From NCBI RefSeq assembly GCF_001552595.1, contig NZ_BCRM01000017.1, positions 1 to 64,000 of the forward strand: a stretch of DNA of 64,000 nucleotides, given 5' to 3'. Made by a program: the position numbers and the translations under genes. The DNA is from Rhodococcus erythropolis NBRC 15567 (GTDB lineage Bacteria > Actinomycetota > Actinomycetes > Mycobacteriales > Mycobacteriaceae). This document shows, piece after piece, positions 54,222 to 62,678 of this stretch; positions within the stretch are counted from its first letter, which is position 1, and every line of letters begins with the position of its first letter. Under the pieces are notes generated by a model. That model did not search any database. It saw only the letters and a list, made by a program, of their open reading frames with translations, and was not told where the DNA came from.

Positions 54222-56606
54222 GTGTCGATTGCAAAAACAGTGGCGAAGCTCGCCGGAAGCTCCGCATTGGCGGGTGTCCTGGTCGCAGGGGTGATGTTCC
54301 CAGTGGCGGGCGGATTCGGATTCGCGTCCAACCGCGCCGCCGATACCGTCGACAACGTCTCGGCCGAACTGGTCGAAGGCACGGTCCCCGCGGTGTCCAC
54401 CATGGTCGATGCGGCAGGCAATCCCATTGCCTGGCTCTACGACCAACGACGCTTCGAAGTCCCGAGCGAGAAGATCTCCAACAACATGAAGTTGGCGATC
54501 GTCTCCATCGAGGACCGTCGGTTCCCCGACCACAAGGGCGTCGACTGGCAGGGAACGCTGCGTGCCTTCCTCACCAACACGACGACCGGTGAAGTGCAGC
54601 AGGGCGCGTCGACACTCGATCAGCAGTATGTGAAGAACTACCAACTGTTGGTCGTGGCCAAGACGGATGCCGAGCGCCGCGCTGCCATCGAGACCACCCC
54701 GGCCCGAAAGATCCGCGAGATCCGGATGGCCCTGACGCTGGACAAGGAACTCACGAAAGACGAGATCCTCACCCGGTACCTCAACCTCGTACCGTTCGGC
54801 AACGGATCCTTCGGCATCCAGGACGCCGCTCAGACCTACTTCGGCGTCGATGCCGCAGACCTGACCGTTCCCCAGTCGGCGATGCTTGCCGGCATGGTTC
54901 AGTCCAGCTCCGCACTGAACCCGTACACGAACGTCGAGGGCGTGACCGAGCGTCGTAACACCGTGCTCGACACCATGATCACGAACATTCCGGATCGTGC
55001 CGACGAGTTCCGCGCAGCCAAGGAAGAGCCCCTCGGCGTCCTGGAAACCCCCAACAACTTGCCGCGCGGCTGCATCGCTGCAGGCGATCGCGGATTCTTC
55101 TGTGACTACGCACTGAAGTACCTCTCGGACGCCGGAATCACGCGCGACCAGATCAACGAGGGTGGTTACCTCATCAAGACCACTCTCGATCCGCAGGTCC
55201 AGGCGTCCACCAAGGCCGGACTGAACGCGAACGCGAGCGCCAACCTCGACGGCATCGCGAACGTGATGAACGTGATCAGGCCGGGCCAGGATTCACACAA
55301 GGTCATCGCGATGGCCAGCAGTCGCACGTACGGTCTCAATGCCGACGCCGACGAAACCGTCCAGGCACAGCCGTACTCCCTTGCGGGTGACGGTGCGGGT
55401 TCCGTCTTCAAGATCTTCACGACGGCTGCGGCGATGGAGAAGGGCCTCGGTATCAACGCGACGCTCGACGTGCCCAAGCGATTCGAAGCCAAGGGCATGG
55501 GTAGCGGTGGTGCGGCCGGTTGCCCGGTGTCGACTTACTGCGTGGAGAACGCCGGCAACTACCCGCCGACGCTGTCCGTGACCGACGCGCTGGCACAGTC
55601 CCCCAACACCGCTTTCGTCAAGCTCATCGAGGCAACCGGCGTCACGCCGACCGTCGACATGGCCGTCCGTCTCGGCATGCGCTCGTACGCCGATCCCAAC
55701 ACCTCGGGCTTCGACGAGCGCAGCATGGCCGACTTCCAGAAGGAACAGAACCTCGGTTCGTTCACCCTGGGCCCCACCTGGATCAACCCGCTCGAACTCT
55801 CCAACGTCGCGGCCACTCTCGCCTCGCACGGCAAGTGGTGCCCGCCGAGTCCCATCGATTCGGTCTTCGACCGCTACGGCAAGCCGGTGGCCGTCACAGA
55901 GCAGGGCTGTGAGCAGGTTGTCGAGCCCGGCTTGGCAGACACACTCGCCAACGCCATGAGCCGTGACGACGTCGGCGCCGGTACGTCTGCCGGAGCTGCA
56001 AGCAGCGCCGGATGGAGCCTGCCGATGTCGGGCAAGACGGGTACCACCGAGACCCACAAGTCCTCGGCGTTCCTCGGCTTCACCAACAACCTCGCTGCTG
56101 CCGTCTACATCTTCGGCGACTCCCCGACGCCGGGAGAGATCTGCTCGAGCCCGCTGCGCCCCTGCTACAGCGGCAACCTGTACGGCGGTACCGAACCGGC
56201 GAGATCCTGGTTCGCGGCAATGAACCCGGTCGCCAACAACTTCGGGCCCACCTCACTGCCTCCGATCGACGAGAAGTACGCACGGGGATCGCAGAACGGC
56301 CAGGTTCCCGAGGTTGTCGGACTGAGCCAGTCGGCGGCGACGTCGAGGTTGCAGGCGTCCGGCTTCACGGTCAATTCCGTGACGACGGCGTCCGGAGCAC
56401 GCGCGGGAACGGTCACCGGAGTTTCGCCGTCCGGGTCCGCGATCCCCGGTTCGACCGTCACGATCTACATCAGTGACGGTTCCGTGAGGGCTCCGGCAGC
56501 ACCCGCATCCCCCGCAGCCCCGGCACCGGCACCGGGCGCGACTCCCCCGGATGCGACTCCGCCCGGAGGTGAACCCGCACCGCCTGCGGGGACCCCGCCG
56601 AACTGA
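54222..56606 (+). CDS. ponA2: Bifunctional penicillin-binding protein PonA2 with PASTA domain
   Basis: The 794-aa class A PBP polymerises and cross-links peptidoglycan. One N-terminal helix (about 12-35) anchors it. The glycosyltransferase domain has EDRRFPDHKGVDWQGTLRAF near 103-122 and QGASTLDQQYVKNY near 130-143. The transpeptidase has the catalytic Ser in SVFK near 391-394, SPN near 457 and KTGT near 605. A single PASTA repeat (about 692-750) and a Pro/Ala tail end it. GTG at 54222 follows a -10 TACTCT by 7 nt without a ribosome site (leaderless). It corresponds to Rv3682. Confidence 0.96.
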   Translation: MSIAKTVAKLAGSSALAGVLVAGVMFPVAGGFGFASNRAADTVDNVSAELVEGTVPAVSTMVDAAGNPIAWLYDQRRFEVPSEKISNNMKLAIVSIEDRRFPDHKGVDWQGTLRAFLTNTTTGEVQQGASTLDQQYVKNYQLLVVAKTDAERRAAIETTPARKIREIRMALTLDKELTKDEILTRYLNLVPFGNGSFGIQDAAQTYFGVDAADLTVPQSAMLAGMVQSSSALNPYTNVEGVTERRNTVLDTMITNIPDRADEFRAAKEEPLGVLETPNNLPRGCIAAGDRGFFCDYALKYLSDAGITRDQINEGGYLIKTTLDPQVQASTKAGLNANASANLDGIANVMNVIRPGQDSHKVIAMASSRTYGLNADADETVQAQPYSLAGDGAGSVFKIFTTAAAMEKGLGINATLDVPKRFEAKGMGSGGAAGCPVSTYCVENAGNYPPTLSVTDALAQSPNTAFVKLIEATGVTPTVDMAVRLGMRSYADPNTSGFDERSMADFQKEQNLGSFTLGPTWINPLELSNVAATLASHGKWCPPSPIDSVFDRYGKPVAVTEQGCEQVVEPGLADTLANAMSRDDVGAGTSAGAASSAGWSLPMSGKTGTTETHKSSAFLGFTNNLAAAVYIFGDSPTPGEICSSPLRPCYSGNLYGGTEPARSWFAAMNPVANNFGPTSLPPIDEKYARGSQNGQVPEVVGLSQSAATSRLQASGFTVNSVTTASGARAGTVTGVSPSGSAIPGSTVTIYISDGSVRAPAAPASPAAPAPAPGATPPDATPPGGEPAPPAGTPPN

Positions 56607-56649
56607 CGGCCCTGAAAACTGACGGCTCTGAAAACTGACGGCTCTGAAA
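56602..56649. repeat. 16-bp tandem triplication at the ponA2 stop codon
   Basis: ACTGACGGCTCTGAAA is repeated three times (56602-56617 with one C/T change, 56618-56633, 56634-56649). The first copy contains the ponA2 TGA. The array leads directly into the terminator hairpin. Confidence 0.95.
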
Positions 56650-56654
56650 ACAAG

Positions 56655-56695
56655 AACGGCCGCGATCTCCGAATGACTCGGAGATCGCGGCCGTT
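56655..56695. terminator. Strong bidirectional terminator, ponA2/yqeY
   Basis: A perfect 18-bp stem (arms 56655-56672 and 56678-56695; AACGGCCGCGATCTCCGA and complement) with a 5-nt loop, followed by TT on the plus strand and preceded by AAG on the other. It lies between convergent ponA2 and the YqeY gene. Confidence 0.93.
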
Positions 56696-56714
56696 TTCGA
56701 TTCTGGTGGCGCTT

Positions 56715-57191
56715 CTACAGGCGGGACTTCACTGCTGCAGAGATACGGGCGCCATCGGCCTTGCCCTTGGCCAGCGCGCTGGCGGCCTTGATGACCTGGC
56801 CCATCTGACGCATCCCCGGACGCTCACCGAGCTCCTCGGACACCTGAGCGAGGGCGGTGTCGACGACGTCGACAAGCTCGGCGTCGGTCAACGGCGTCGG
56901 CAGGTACTCGTCGATGATCTGAGCTTCGGCGCGCTCTTTCGCGGCAAGCTCACCGCGGCCGTTCTCGGTGTAGATCTCGGCCGATTCGCCGCGCTTCTTC
57001 GATTCCTTTGCAAGGACTTTGATGATTTCTTCGTCGGTGAGGACTCGTGCTTCCTTACCGGCCACCTCTTCGGTCTGGATGGCTGCCATGAGCATCCGAA
57101 GGGTGGCTGTACGTAGCGGATCCTTCGCCTTCATGGATGCAACCATGTCGGTTCGGAGGGTGGCTTTGAGCGATGGTGTCGTGTCGGACAT
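56715..57191 (-). CDS. GatB/YqeY domain protein
   Basis: The 158-aa helical protein matches the YqeY family throughout: LKATLRTDMVASMKAKDPLRTATLRMLMAAIQ near 8-39, the helix KVLAKESKKRGESAEIY near 58-74 and the C-terminal YqeY end GMRQMGQVIKAASALAKGKADGARISAAV near 125-153. YqeY resembles the tail domain of GatB and may bind tRNA, but its role is not established. It is convergent with ponA2 and divergent from the phosphoesterase. Confidence 0.93.
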   Translation of the reverse strand: MSDTTPSLKATLRTDMVASMKAKDPLRTATLRMLMAAIQTEEVAGKEARVLTDEEIIKVLAKESKKRGESAEIYTENGRGELAAKERAEAQIIDEYLPTPLTDAELVDVVDTALAQVSEELGERPGMRQMGQVIKAASALAKGKADGARISAAVKSRL

Positions 57192-57323
57192 GGTGGAAAC
57201 GTTACGCGCTCGGCGTTTCGAGCGTGCCGATAGTTACCTCCGCCCGGACACAATTCTCTGTGGAATAGCTGCAAATGGCGGCGAGAGCGACGCAGAAGAA
57301 CGCCACACCCGTATCCTTGAGAG

Positions 57324-58292
57324 GTGTCTTCCCAGTTCCGCACCAATCTGACCCGCACCGCACTTGGTGCCGCGGGCGCCGCTGCACTAGGGATCGGGTA
57401 CGCATCCGGCATCGAACGCAATGCATTTGCACTGCGTGAGGTGACGATGCCAGTCCTGGCGCCCGGTTCGTCGTCGCTGCGGGTCCTCCATCTCAGCGAC
57501 CTGCACATGATGCCGAACCAACGGTTGAAACAGAATTGGTTGCGTGAGCTCGAAGGCCTCGACCCCGACCTCGTGGTCAACACCGGCGACAACTTGTCGC
57601 ATCAGCGCAGCGTCCCGGCAGTGGTCCAGGCGCTCGGTGATCTGTTGGCTCGGCCGGGTCTGTTCGTCTTCGGCAGCAACGACTACTTCGCTCCGAAACC
57701 GAAGAACCCACTGAGCTACATCTTCAACAAGGACAAGCGCATCACCGGGGATCCCCTCCCCTGGGGCGATCTGCGGGCCGCGTTCACCGAACGTGGATGG
57801 CTGGACATGACCCACGTGCGCCGTGAACTCGAAGTGGCCGGTATTCGCATCGCAGCCGCCGGAGTCGACGATCCGCACCTGAAGCGTGATCGCTACGACA
57901 CCGTCGCCGGAACACCCAATCCCGTCGCCCAGCTCAAGCTCGGTCTGACGCACTCGCCCGAACCTCGAGTTCTCGATCGGTTCGCCGACGACGGTTACGA
58001 CCTTGTGCTCGCCGGCCACACGCACGGTGGTCAGCTGTGCCTTCCGTTCTACGGCGCGTTGGTCACCAACTGCCAGATCGATCGATCCCGGGTCAAGGGG
58101 CCGTCGAAGTGGGGCGCGCACACCCAGCTGCACGTCTCAGCAGGCATCGGCACTTCGCCGTGGGCTCCGGCGCGCTTCTGCTGCCGCCCCGAGGCAACTC
58201 TGTTGACTCTGGTTCCGGCCACCAGGCGCGAACCGGAGCACGTCTCCGCACACAGTTCCGCAGAGTCTCCAGCGTCGGTTCTACGCAACTGA
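57324..58292 (+). CDS. Metallophosphoesterase (Rv3683-like)
   Basis: The 322-aa calcineurin-fold protein has an N-terminal hydrophobic segment (about 11-26). The metal motifs are HLSDLHMMPNQ (about 55-65), VVNTGDNLSH (about 83-92), GSNDYF (about 117-122, Ser in place of the usual Asn of GNHD) and LAGHTHGGQ (about 229-237). The substitution in GNHD may alter specificity but is typical for this branch. GTG at 57324 lies 6 nt after TATCCT, suggesting a leaderless mRNA. The gene order with ponA2 follows mycobacteria, with yqeY inserted between. Confidence 0.88.
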   Translation: MSSQFRTNLTRTALGAAGAAALGIGYASGIERNAFALREVTMPVLAPGSSSLRVLHLSDLHMMPNQRLKQNWLRELEGLDPDLVVNTGDNLSHQRSVPAVVQALGDLLARPGLFVFGSNDYFAPKPKNPLSYIFNKDKRITGDPLPWGDLRAAFTERGWLDMTHVRRELEVAGIRIAAAGVDDPHLKRDRYDTVAGTPNPVAQLKLGLTHSPEPRVLDRFADDGYDLVLAGHTHGGQLCLPFYGALVTNCQIDRSRVKGPSKWGAHTQLHVSAGIGTSPWAPARFCCRPEATLLTLVPATRREPEHVSAHSSAESPASVLRN

Positions 58293-58346
58293 CCTGCGGA
58301 TTTAATGTCAGTCGACTCGGTAATGTAAGCTAACCGAGGTTCGACA

Positions 58347-58420
<74 letters not shown>

Positions 58421-58434
58421 CAGTGAAGAACAGT

Positions 58435-58472
58435 AATCGAGGCCCTTCCGCTCACGCGGGAGGGCCTCGATT
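58435..58472 (+). terminator. Terminator after tRNA-Pro
   Basis: AATCGAGGCCCT pairs perfectly with AGGGCCTCGATT and continues into TCCGC/GCGGG. It starts 15 bp downstream of the tRNA and just before the next gene's ribosome site. Confidence 0.8.
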
Positions 58473-58494
58473 GCGTTGACGATAAGGTGAAGCC

Positions 58495-58818
58495 GTGGCA
58501 TCCCAACCAGACTTTGCGCACAACGACATGGCGAGCCGTAGCCGACGCGAGAAAGCCGTCGGCCTGGCCAAGTTCGCCTGGGATCGCGATATCAGTAGCA
58601 CCGAGTTGCTAGAGATGCCCGACGATCGACTGCGCAAACTCGCACGTGCGGCCGGCGCCAATCCGCCGAGCACGCGGGAGACCTGGACCATCGCGGCCGG
58701 ACTGCTCGACGAGAAAGCTGTGTGGGCAGCCGCTAACCCTGACCGTCCCGAAGCTCGGCGTGAGCATCCGGGCGAGAAGATCATGTGGGTGAAGAAGCCG
58801 ATCGAGCCCTGGCTGTGA
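58495..58818 (+). CDS. Small conserved actinobacterial hypothetical protein
   Basis: The 107-aa soluble protein is helical in its first half (SRREKAVGLAKFAWDRDISSTELLEMPDDRLRKLARAAG, about 15-53) and basic/proline-containing at its end (KIMWVKKPIEPWL). I recognise no domain. GTG at 58495 follows AAGGTGAA, a good ribosome site. It ends in a 24-bp tandem repeat array that begins at its stop codon. Codon use looks normal for the neighbourhood. Confidence 0.75.
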   Translation: MASQPDFAHNDMASRSRREKAVGLAKFAWDRDISSTELLEMPDDRLRKLARAAGANPPSTRETWTIAAGLLDEKAVWAAANPDRPEARREHPGEKIMWVKKPIEPWL

Positions 58819-58884
58819 CAGCCGAATTGAGCGCAGCTGTGACAGCCGAATTCAGCACAGTTGTGACAGCCGAATTCAGCGGAG
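58813..58884. repeat. 24-bp tandem triplication beginning at a stop codon
   Basis: Three 24-bp units starting CTGTGACAGCCGAATT lie at 58813-58836, 58837-58860 and 58861-58884, with a few differences, and CTGTGA begins a fourth. The TGA of the first unit is the stop codon of the 107-aa gene. Because 24 is a multiple of three, each copy repeats the stop in frame. Confidence 0.95.
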
Positions 58885-58894
58885 CTGTGAAGCG

Positions 58895-59248
58895 GTGATC
58901 GGGCAGGTTGATGAGGTGGTCGTCGACTGCTCGTCTCCTATCGCACTGGCGAAATTCTGGGCCGGAATCCTCGGCGGACAACCAGTGGAGCGAAACACCG
59001 CGTGGGCGTTTGTCGACCCTCCAGGATGGACCCGCCTCGCGTTCCAGCGCGTACCGGAATCCAAGCTGACGAAGAATCGTCTACACATCGACGTCAGCGT
59101 GGATGACGTCGTCGCTGCAACCGAGGCCGCCGAGCGCCTCGGCGCAACTCGGGTCGGTACTGTCCAGCAGGACCCGGCCGGTACCTTTCAGGTGCTGCTG
59201 GATCCAGAGGGAAACGAGTGGTGCGTCGTCCGAAGTATCGGAAGGTGA
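58895..59248 (+). CDS. VOC (glyoxalase-like) superfamily protein
   Basis: The 117-aa protein is a single betaalphabetabetabeta-pair VOC unit: VDEVVVDCSSPIALAKFWAGILGG near 5-28, a central RLAFQRVPESKLTKNRLHIDVSVDD near 47-71 and a C-terminal GTFQVLLDPEGNEWCVV near 96-112 with the conserved Glu. Metal ligands His65-type and Glu108-type positions are plausible. GTG at 58895 lies directly after the tandem repeats, so part of the array may serve as its leader. Substrate unknown. Confidence 0.8.
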   Translation: MIGQVDEVVVDCSSPIALAKFWAGILGGQPVERNTAWAFVDPPGWTRLAFQRVPESKLTKNRLHIDVSVDDVVAATEAAERLGATRVGTVQQDPAGTFQVLLDPEGNEWCVVRSIGR

Positions 59249-59249
59249 T

Positions 59250-60806
59250 TCACACTCCCGCTACGGTTTCGCGAGCCCAACGGTAGTCGGCCTTCCCACT
59301 GGGTGAGCGGAGGATGCTGGGTACCAGCACGATCGACCGGGGGATCTTGTACCCAGCCACGTGGGTGCGGCAGTGCTCCGACAATGATTCCGTCGCAACA
59401 TCTTCGAACCCCGGCCGAACCTGCACGACAGCGGCAACCTTCTCACCGAATCGTGCGTCGGGCGCGCCCGCTACCAAGGCGTCGAAAACTGCCGGGTGAG
59501 TTTTGAGCGCCTGCTCCACTTCTTCGGGGTAGACCTTCTCGCCGCCGGAGTTGATGCACATCGAACCGCGCCCGAGCAGCACGATGGTTCCGTCGGCTTC
59601 CATCGTGCCCATGTCCCCGAGTACCGCCAGCCGCACCCCGTCGACGACAGGAAAAGTTGCAGCAGTCTTGGCGGGGTCGTCGAAGTAGGCCACGGGGACA
59701 TGGCCGGCCCTGGCGATGAACCCGGTTGTGCCCGAGCCTGGTTCGATGCGACGAAATTCGTCGTCGACAAGAATCATGTTGGGGTTGGATCGAATTCGCT
59801 TTGAACCGTCCTCACCGAATTCGACGACGCCGTCGTTGCCGGATTCCGAAGCACCGAAGGCATCCTTGATCACCAGTCCCGGTAATCGGGTTGTCAGTTC
59901 TGCCTTCAGGTTCGGGGAGAACAATGCGCCACCCGACCCGATCAGCTTGAGAGTCGAAAGGTCGTAGCGGCCTTCGCTTGCGGCGATGGCGTCGGCGATC
60001 GGCCGAGCAATCGCATCGCCGACGACCGTGATTCCGGTGATCTTCTCGGCCTCGACCAGTCGCAACACTTCCATCGGATCGAAGCTGCGGGTCAGTACTC
60101 GGGGCGCTCCCATGAGGAAAGCCGTGAGCAGTGAATAGATCGCGGCTCCATGCATGAGCGGCGGGATGAGTAGCAGCACAGTTGGATTGGTGTTCGCCAC
60201 GGCCGCATCCACAACCTCTTCGAGGCTCCGACGCGGCGGCCCGCTGAGGTTCGCTCCGGACAGCGCGGCGAAGAAGAAGTCCTCGTGCCGCCACACCACG
60301 CCCTTGGGCATTCCGGTTGTACCGCCGGTGTAGATGATGAAATGGTCGTCGTTGCTTCGCGGGCCGAAGTCGCGAGCATCAGTCTGCGCGGCAAGGGCGT
60401 TCTCATAGTCGTCGCCGACGATCAGCACGTGGGAGATCTCCGGACACTGCGGAACCACGGCCAATGCCGTCGGCGCGAATTCCTCTTCGACGAGTAATGC
60501 CACCATTTGAGAGTTGGTGTAGATGTACAGGAGTTCTGCATCGGTATAGCGGAAGTTGACGTTGATCGGCACCGCTCTGATCTTCAAGCAAGCCAGGAGC
60601 GCTTCGACGTACTCGACGCAGTTACGCATGTGAATACCGACGTGCTGCCCCGGCTCGACGCCGACGGACTGCAGATGATGTGCGAGTCGGTTCGATCGCA
60701 GTTCGAGTTCGGCGTAGCTCAACCGCGAATCTTCCAGAATCAAGGGAACCCGATCGGGGATCGCATCGGCAACGGCCTCGAACAGATCGGCAATGTTCAG
60801 GGTCAT
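59250..60806 (-). CDS. Acyl-CoA synthetase, FadD19-like (steroid/fatty acid side chain)
   Basis: The 518-aa AMP-forming ligase begins NIADLFEAVADAIPDRV and carries the adenylation P-loop IIYTGGTTGMPKGVVWRHED near 160-179. It has GDAIARPIADA near 254 and the hinge LGRGSMCINSGGEKVYPEEVE near 405-425, and ends KADYRWARE. These features are shared with FadD19-type ligases of sterol side-chain degradation, so a steroid or branched/long-chain acyl substrate is likely. ATG at 60806 follows GTGAGG; an in-frame ATG four codons upstream has no site. It stands alone, facing the VOC gene. Confidence 0.88.
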   Translation of the reverse strand: MTLNIADLFEAVADAIPDRVPLILEDSRLSYAELELRSNRLAHHLQSVGVEPGQHVGIHMRNCVEYVEALLACLKIRAVPINVNFRYTDAELLYIYTNSQMVALLVEEEFAPTALAVVPQCPEISHVLIVGDDYENALAAQTDARDFGPRSNDDHFIIYTGGTTGMPKGVVWRHEDFFFAALSGANLSGPPRRSLEEVVDAAVANTNPTVLLLIPPLMHGAAIYSLLTAFLMGAPRVLTRSFDPMEVLRLVEAEKITGITVVGDAIARPIADAIAASEGRYDLSTLKLIGSGGALFSPNLKAELTTRLPGLVIKDAFGASESGNDGVVEFGEDGSKRIRSNPNMILVDDEFRRIEPGSGTTGFIARAGHVPVAYFDDPAKTAATFPVVDGVRLAVLGDMGTMEADGTIVLLGRGSMCINSGGEKVYPEEVEQALKTHPAVFDALVAGAPDARFGEKVAAVVQVRPGFEDVATESLSEHCRTHVAGYKIPRSIVLVPSILRSPSGKADYRWARETVAGV

Positions 60807-60982
60807 CGAAATCCTCACTACACGCGTCTTCGCTTACCAGTACAGGTCTTTCGCGAAGCTAACACGTTGGTCGCACCCTGTAGTCCGAATTGCGTAGCGG
60901 TCCCGCTGAGCGAGACCTGACGCGCTGCTCACCTGATATCAACGGTGCGGATACCTCTCTGACCAAGCCCGATAGCCGGAAG

Positions 60983-60995
60983 GTAGGGTAGCCTA
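60983..60995 (+). promoter_or_regulatory. Leaderless promoter with iron-box-like sequence
   Basis: TAGGGTAGCCTA forms an imperfect palindrome like the TAGG/CCTA core of DtxR/IdeR iron boxes and also includes a -10-like TAGGGT ending 6 nt before the ATG at 60996. No ribosome site is present. This is consistent with iron-repressed, leaderless transcription. Confidence 0.45.
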
Positions 60996-62027
60996 ATGCA
61001 TTCACGCACCACTCTCCGGAGCCGCACGTCGGTCCGGGTCGCCATGGTTGCCCTGGCGACTGTTTTTGCCGCTACGGCCTGCGGTTCTTCCGACGCCGGC
61101 GGCAACGCAAACGGCAACACCGATGTCGCAACCGGCGGCAAGCTGTTCAGCACCGCCGACACGGAAACCGCGAAGCTCGGCAGCGATGCTGCGCCCGGCG
61201 AGTTCCCACGCACCATCACCCATGCTCTGGGCGAGACCACCCTCGAGGCCAAGCCGACCCGTGTCGTCGTCCTCGACAGCGGCGAACTCGACGAGGTCCT
61301 CTCGCTCGGGATCACCCCGGTCGGCATCGCCAGCCCGGAAAGTGCCGCCGGTCAGCCGTCGTACCTGGCTGACAAATTGGTCGGCGTCCCCGATGTCGGC
61401 ACGACCAACAACCTCAACCTCGAGGCGATCACCGCACTGCAGCCAGATCTGATCCTCGGCAGCAAGTTGCGCCAGGACAAGCTTTACCCGCAGCTCGCGG
61501 CAATCGCGCCGACGGTCTTCAGCATCCGCCCCGGCTTCCCGTGGAAGGAGAACTTCCTCCTTGCCGGTGACGCACTCGGCGAGGAGACCAAGGCCGAGCA
61601 GGTTCTCAACGACTACCAGGCGCACGCGGATCAGGTCCGTGAGTCGATCGACGGTTCGCCGACTATCTCGCTGGTTCGCTTCATGTCCGGGAAGCTGCGC
61701 CTGTACGGCAACCTGTCGTTCATCGGCGTCATCTTGAAGGATGTCGGCCTGCCACGCCCGGCGATCCAGGACATCAACGAGTTGGCCGTCGAGGTCAGCC
61801 CGGAAACGATCACCGAGGCAGAGGGTGACCGAATCTTCTACTCCAGCTACGGAAATCCCGCAGACACCGGTCAGACCACCGTTGTCGCCGGTCCGCTGTG
61901 GGCAAGCATGGACGCAGTCAAGGAAGGCCGCGCCACCGAGGTGAGTGACGAGACCTGGTTCCTGGGCCTCGGCCCGACAGGCGCAGGCCTGGTTCTCGAC
62001 GACCTGCAGGCCAAGCTCGGCAAGTAG
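60996..62027 (+). CDS. Iron-complex (siderophore) ABC transporter substrate-binding lipoprotein
   Basis: The 343-aa protein has a lipoprotein signal peptide (VAMVALATVFAATAC, lipobox near 25-29). A FecB/FhuD-like two-lobed domain follows: RVVVLDSGELDEVLSLGITPVGI near 89-111, then LNLEAITALQPDLILGSKL near 139-157 and a long backbone helix. It binds ferric siderophores outside the membrane. No permease or ATPase gene is adjacent, so it must pair with a transporter encoded elsewhere. An iron-box-like promoter overlaps its start. It ends in a strong terminator. Confidence 0.9.
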   Translation: MHSRTTLRSRTSVRVAMVALATVFAATACGSSDAGGNANGNTDVATGGKLFSTADTETAKLGSDAAPGEFPRTITHALGETTLEAKPTRVVVLDSGELDEVLSLGITPVGIASPESAAGQPSYLADKLVGVPDVGTTNNLNLEAITALQPDLILGSKLRQDKLYPQLAAIAPTVFSIRPGFPWKENFLLAGDALGEETKAEQVLNDYQAHADQVRESIDGSPTISLVRFMSGKLRLYGNLSFIGVILKDVGLPRPAIQDINELAVEVSPETITEAEGDRIFYSSYGNPADTGQTTVVAGPLWASMDAVKEGRATEVSDETWFLGLGPTGAGLVLDDLQAKLGK

Positions 62028-62040
62028 CCGTCACCGACAC

Positions 62041-62080
62041 AAAAAAGCCGCCCGACTCTCCGGAGTCGGGCGGCTTTTTT
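62041..62080. terminator. Strong bidirectional intrinsic terminator
   Basis: AAAAAAGCCGCCCGACT, a short loop and AGTCGGGCGGCTTTTTT: a perfect GC stem flanked by A and T runs, so it works on both strands. It lies between the convergent lipoprotein and MarR genes. Confidence 0.95.
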
Positions 62081-62082
62081 GT

Positions 62083-62559
62083 TCAGCGGTTGTCTTGCTC
62101 GAGGTGTTCGTTCATCGTCGAGTGCAGGTCGACGAGAAATTCCTCGAATCGACTGAGCAGTTCGGGCGGGTATTTCTCCATCATGGCGTCGAGTCGCACG
62201 GCAAGTGGACCGAAGAACTCGTCCGCGAGGTCCTGCACATGCGCACTGCTGTGCAGCGTGACCACGCGACGGTCTGCATTCTCACGGGTCCGGACGATAT
62301 GTCCCGCCTTCTCCAGGCGGTTGAGCAACGCGGTGGTTGCGCCCGACGTCAGCGAGATCCGCTCTCCGAGGCGGGCGGGCGAGAGCGGCGTCCCCTTCTC
62401 CTCGGCAGCTGTGATTTCCATCAAGGCAGTCGCGTCGGTGGAATGCAGGCCGAGCCACGACGCGAATCGATGACTGAATTCGGTGAACGTCCCACCGTAC
62501 GCGCGGAATTCGTCCATCAGCCGCTCCCGCTCCACGGAGATGTCGCGCGGTGCTTCCAC
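62083..62559 (-). CDS. MarR family repressor of the adjacent efflux gene
   Basis: This 158-aa (or longer) regulator has MarR features: HSTDATALMEITAAEEKGTPLSPARLGERISLTSGATTALLNRLEKAGHIVR and a wing with RENADRRVVTL. GTG at 62559 is chosen as the start; a TTG at 62622 would add 21 residues, and the choice is uncertain. It is divergent from an MFS efflux gene. Two overlapping palindromes between them (62642-62664) are its likely operator. This is the common layout of drug-responsive MarR/MFS pairs. Confidence 0.85.
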   Translation of the reverse strand: MEAPRDISVERERLMDEFRAYGGTFTEFSHRFASWLGLHSTDATALMEITAAEEKGTPLSPARLGERISLTSGATTALLNRLEKAGHIVRTRENADRRVVTLHSSAHVQDLADEFFGPLAVRLDAMMEKYPPELLSRFEEFLVDLHSTMNEHLEQDNR

Positions 62560-62641
62560 CCCGTGATCCCACCTTTCCTGTGCCAGACGGCGGCCGGTCG
62601 AGCCCAGCGCGCACGTTGACAACTTACCGCCTCAAATATAC

Positions 62642-62664
62642 CTTCACTGTGAAGTTACTTCACA
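62642..62664. promoter_or_regulatory. Overlapping MarR operator palindromes
   Basis: CTTCAC-T-GTGAAG (62642-62654) overlaps TGTGAAGT-T-ACTTCACA (62648-62664), giving three alternating CTTCAC/GTGAAG half-sites. They lie at the end of a promoter with -35 TTGACA (62616-62621) and just before the MFS ribosome site, suitable for blocking transcription. Confidence 0.75.
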
Positions 62665-62678
62665 ATGGAGGTTTATTC

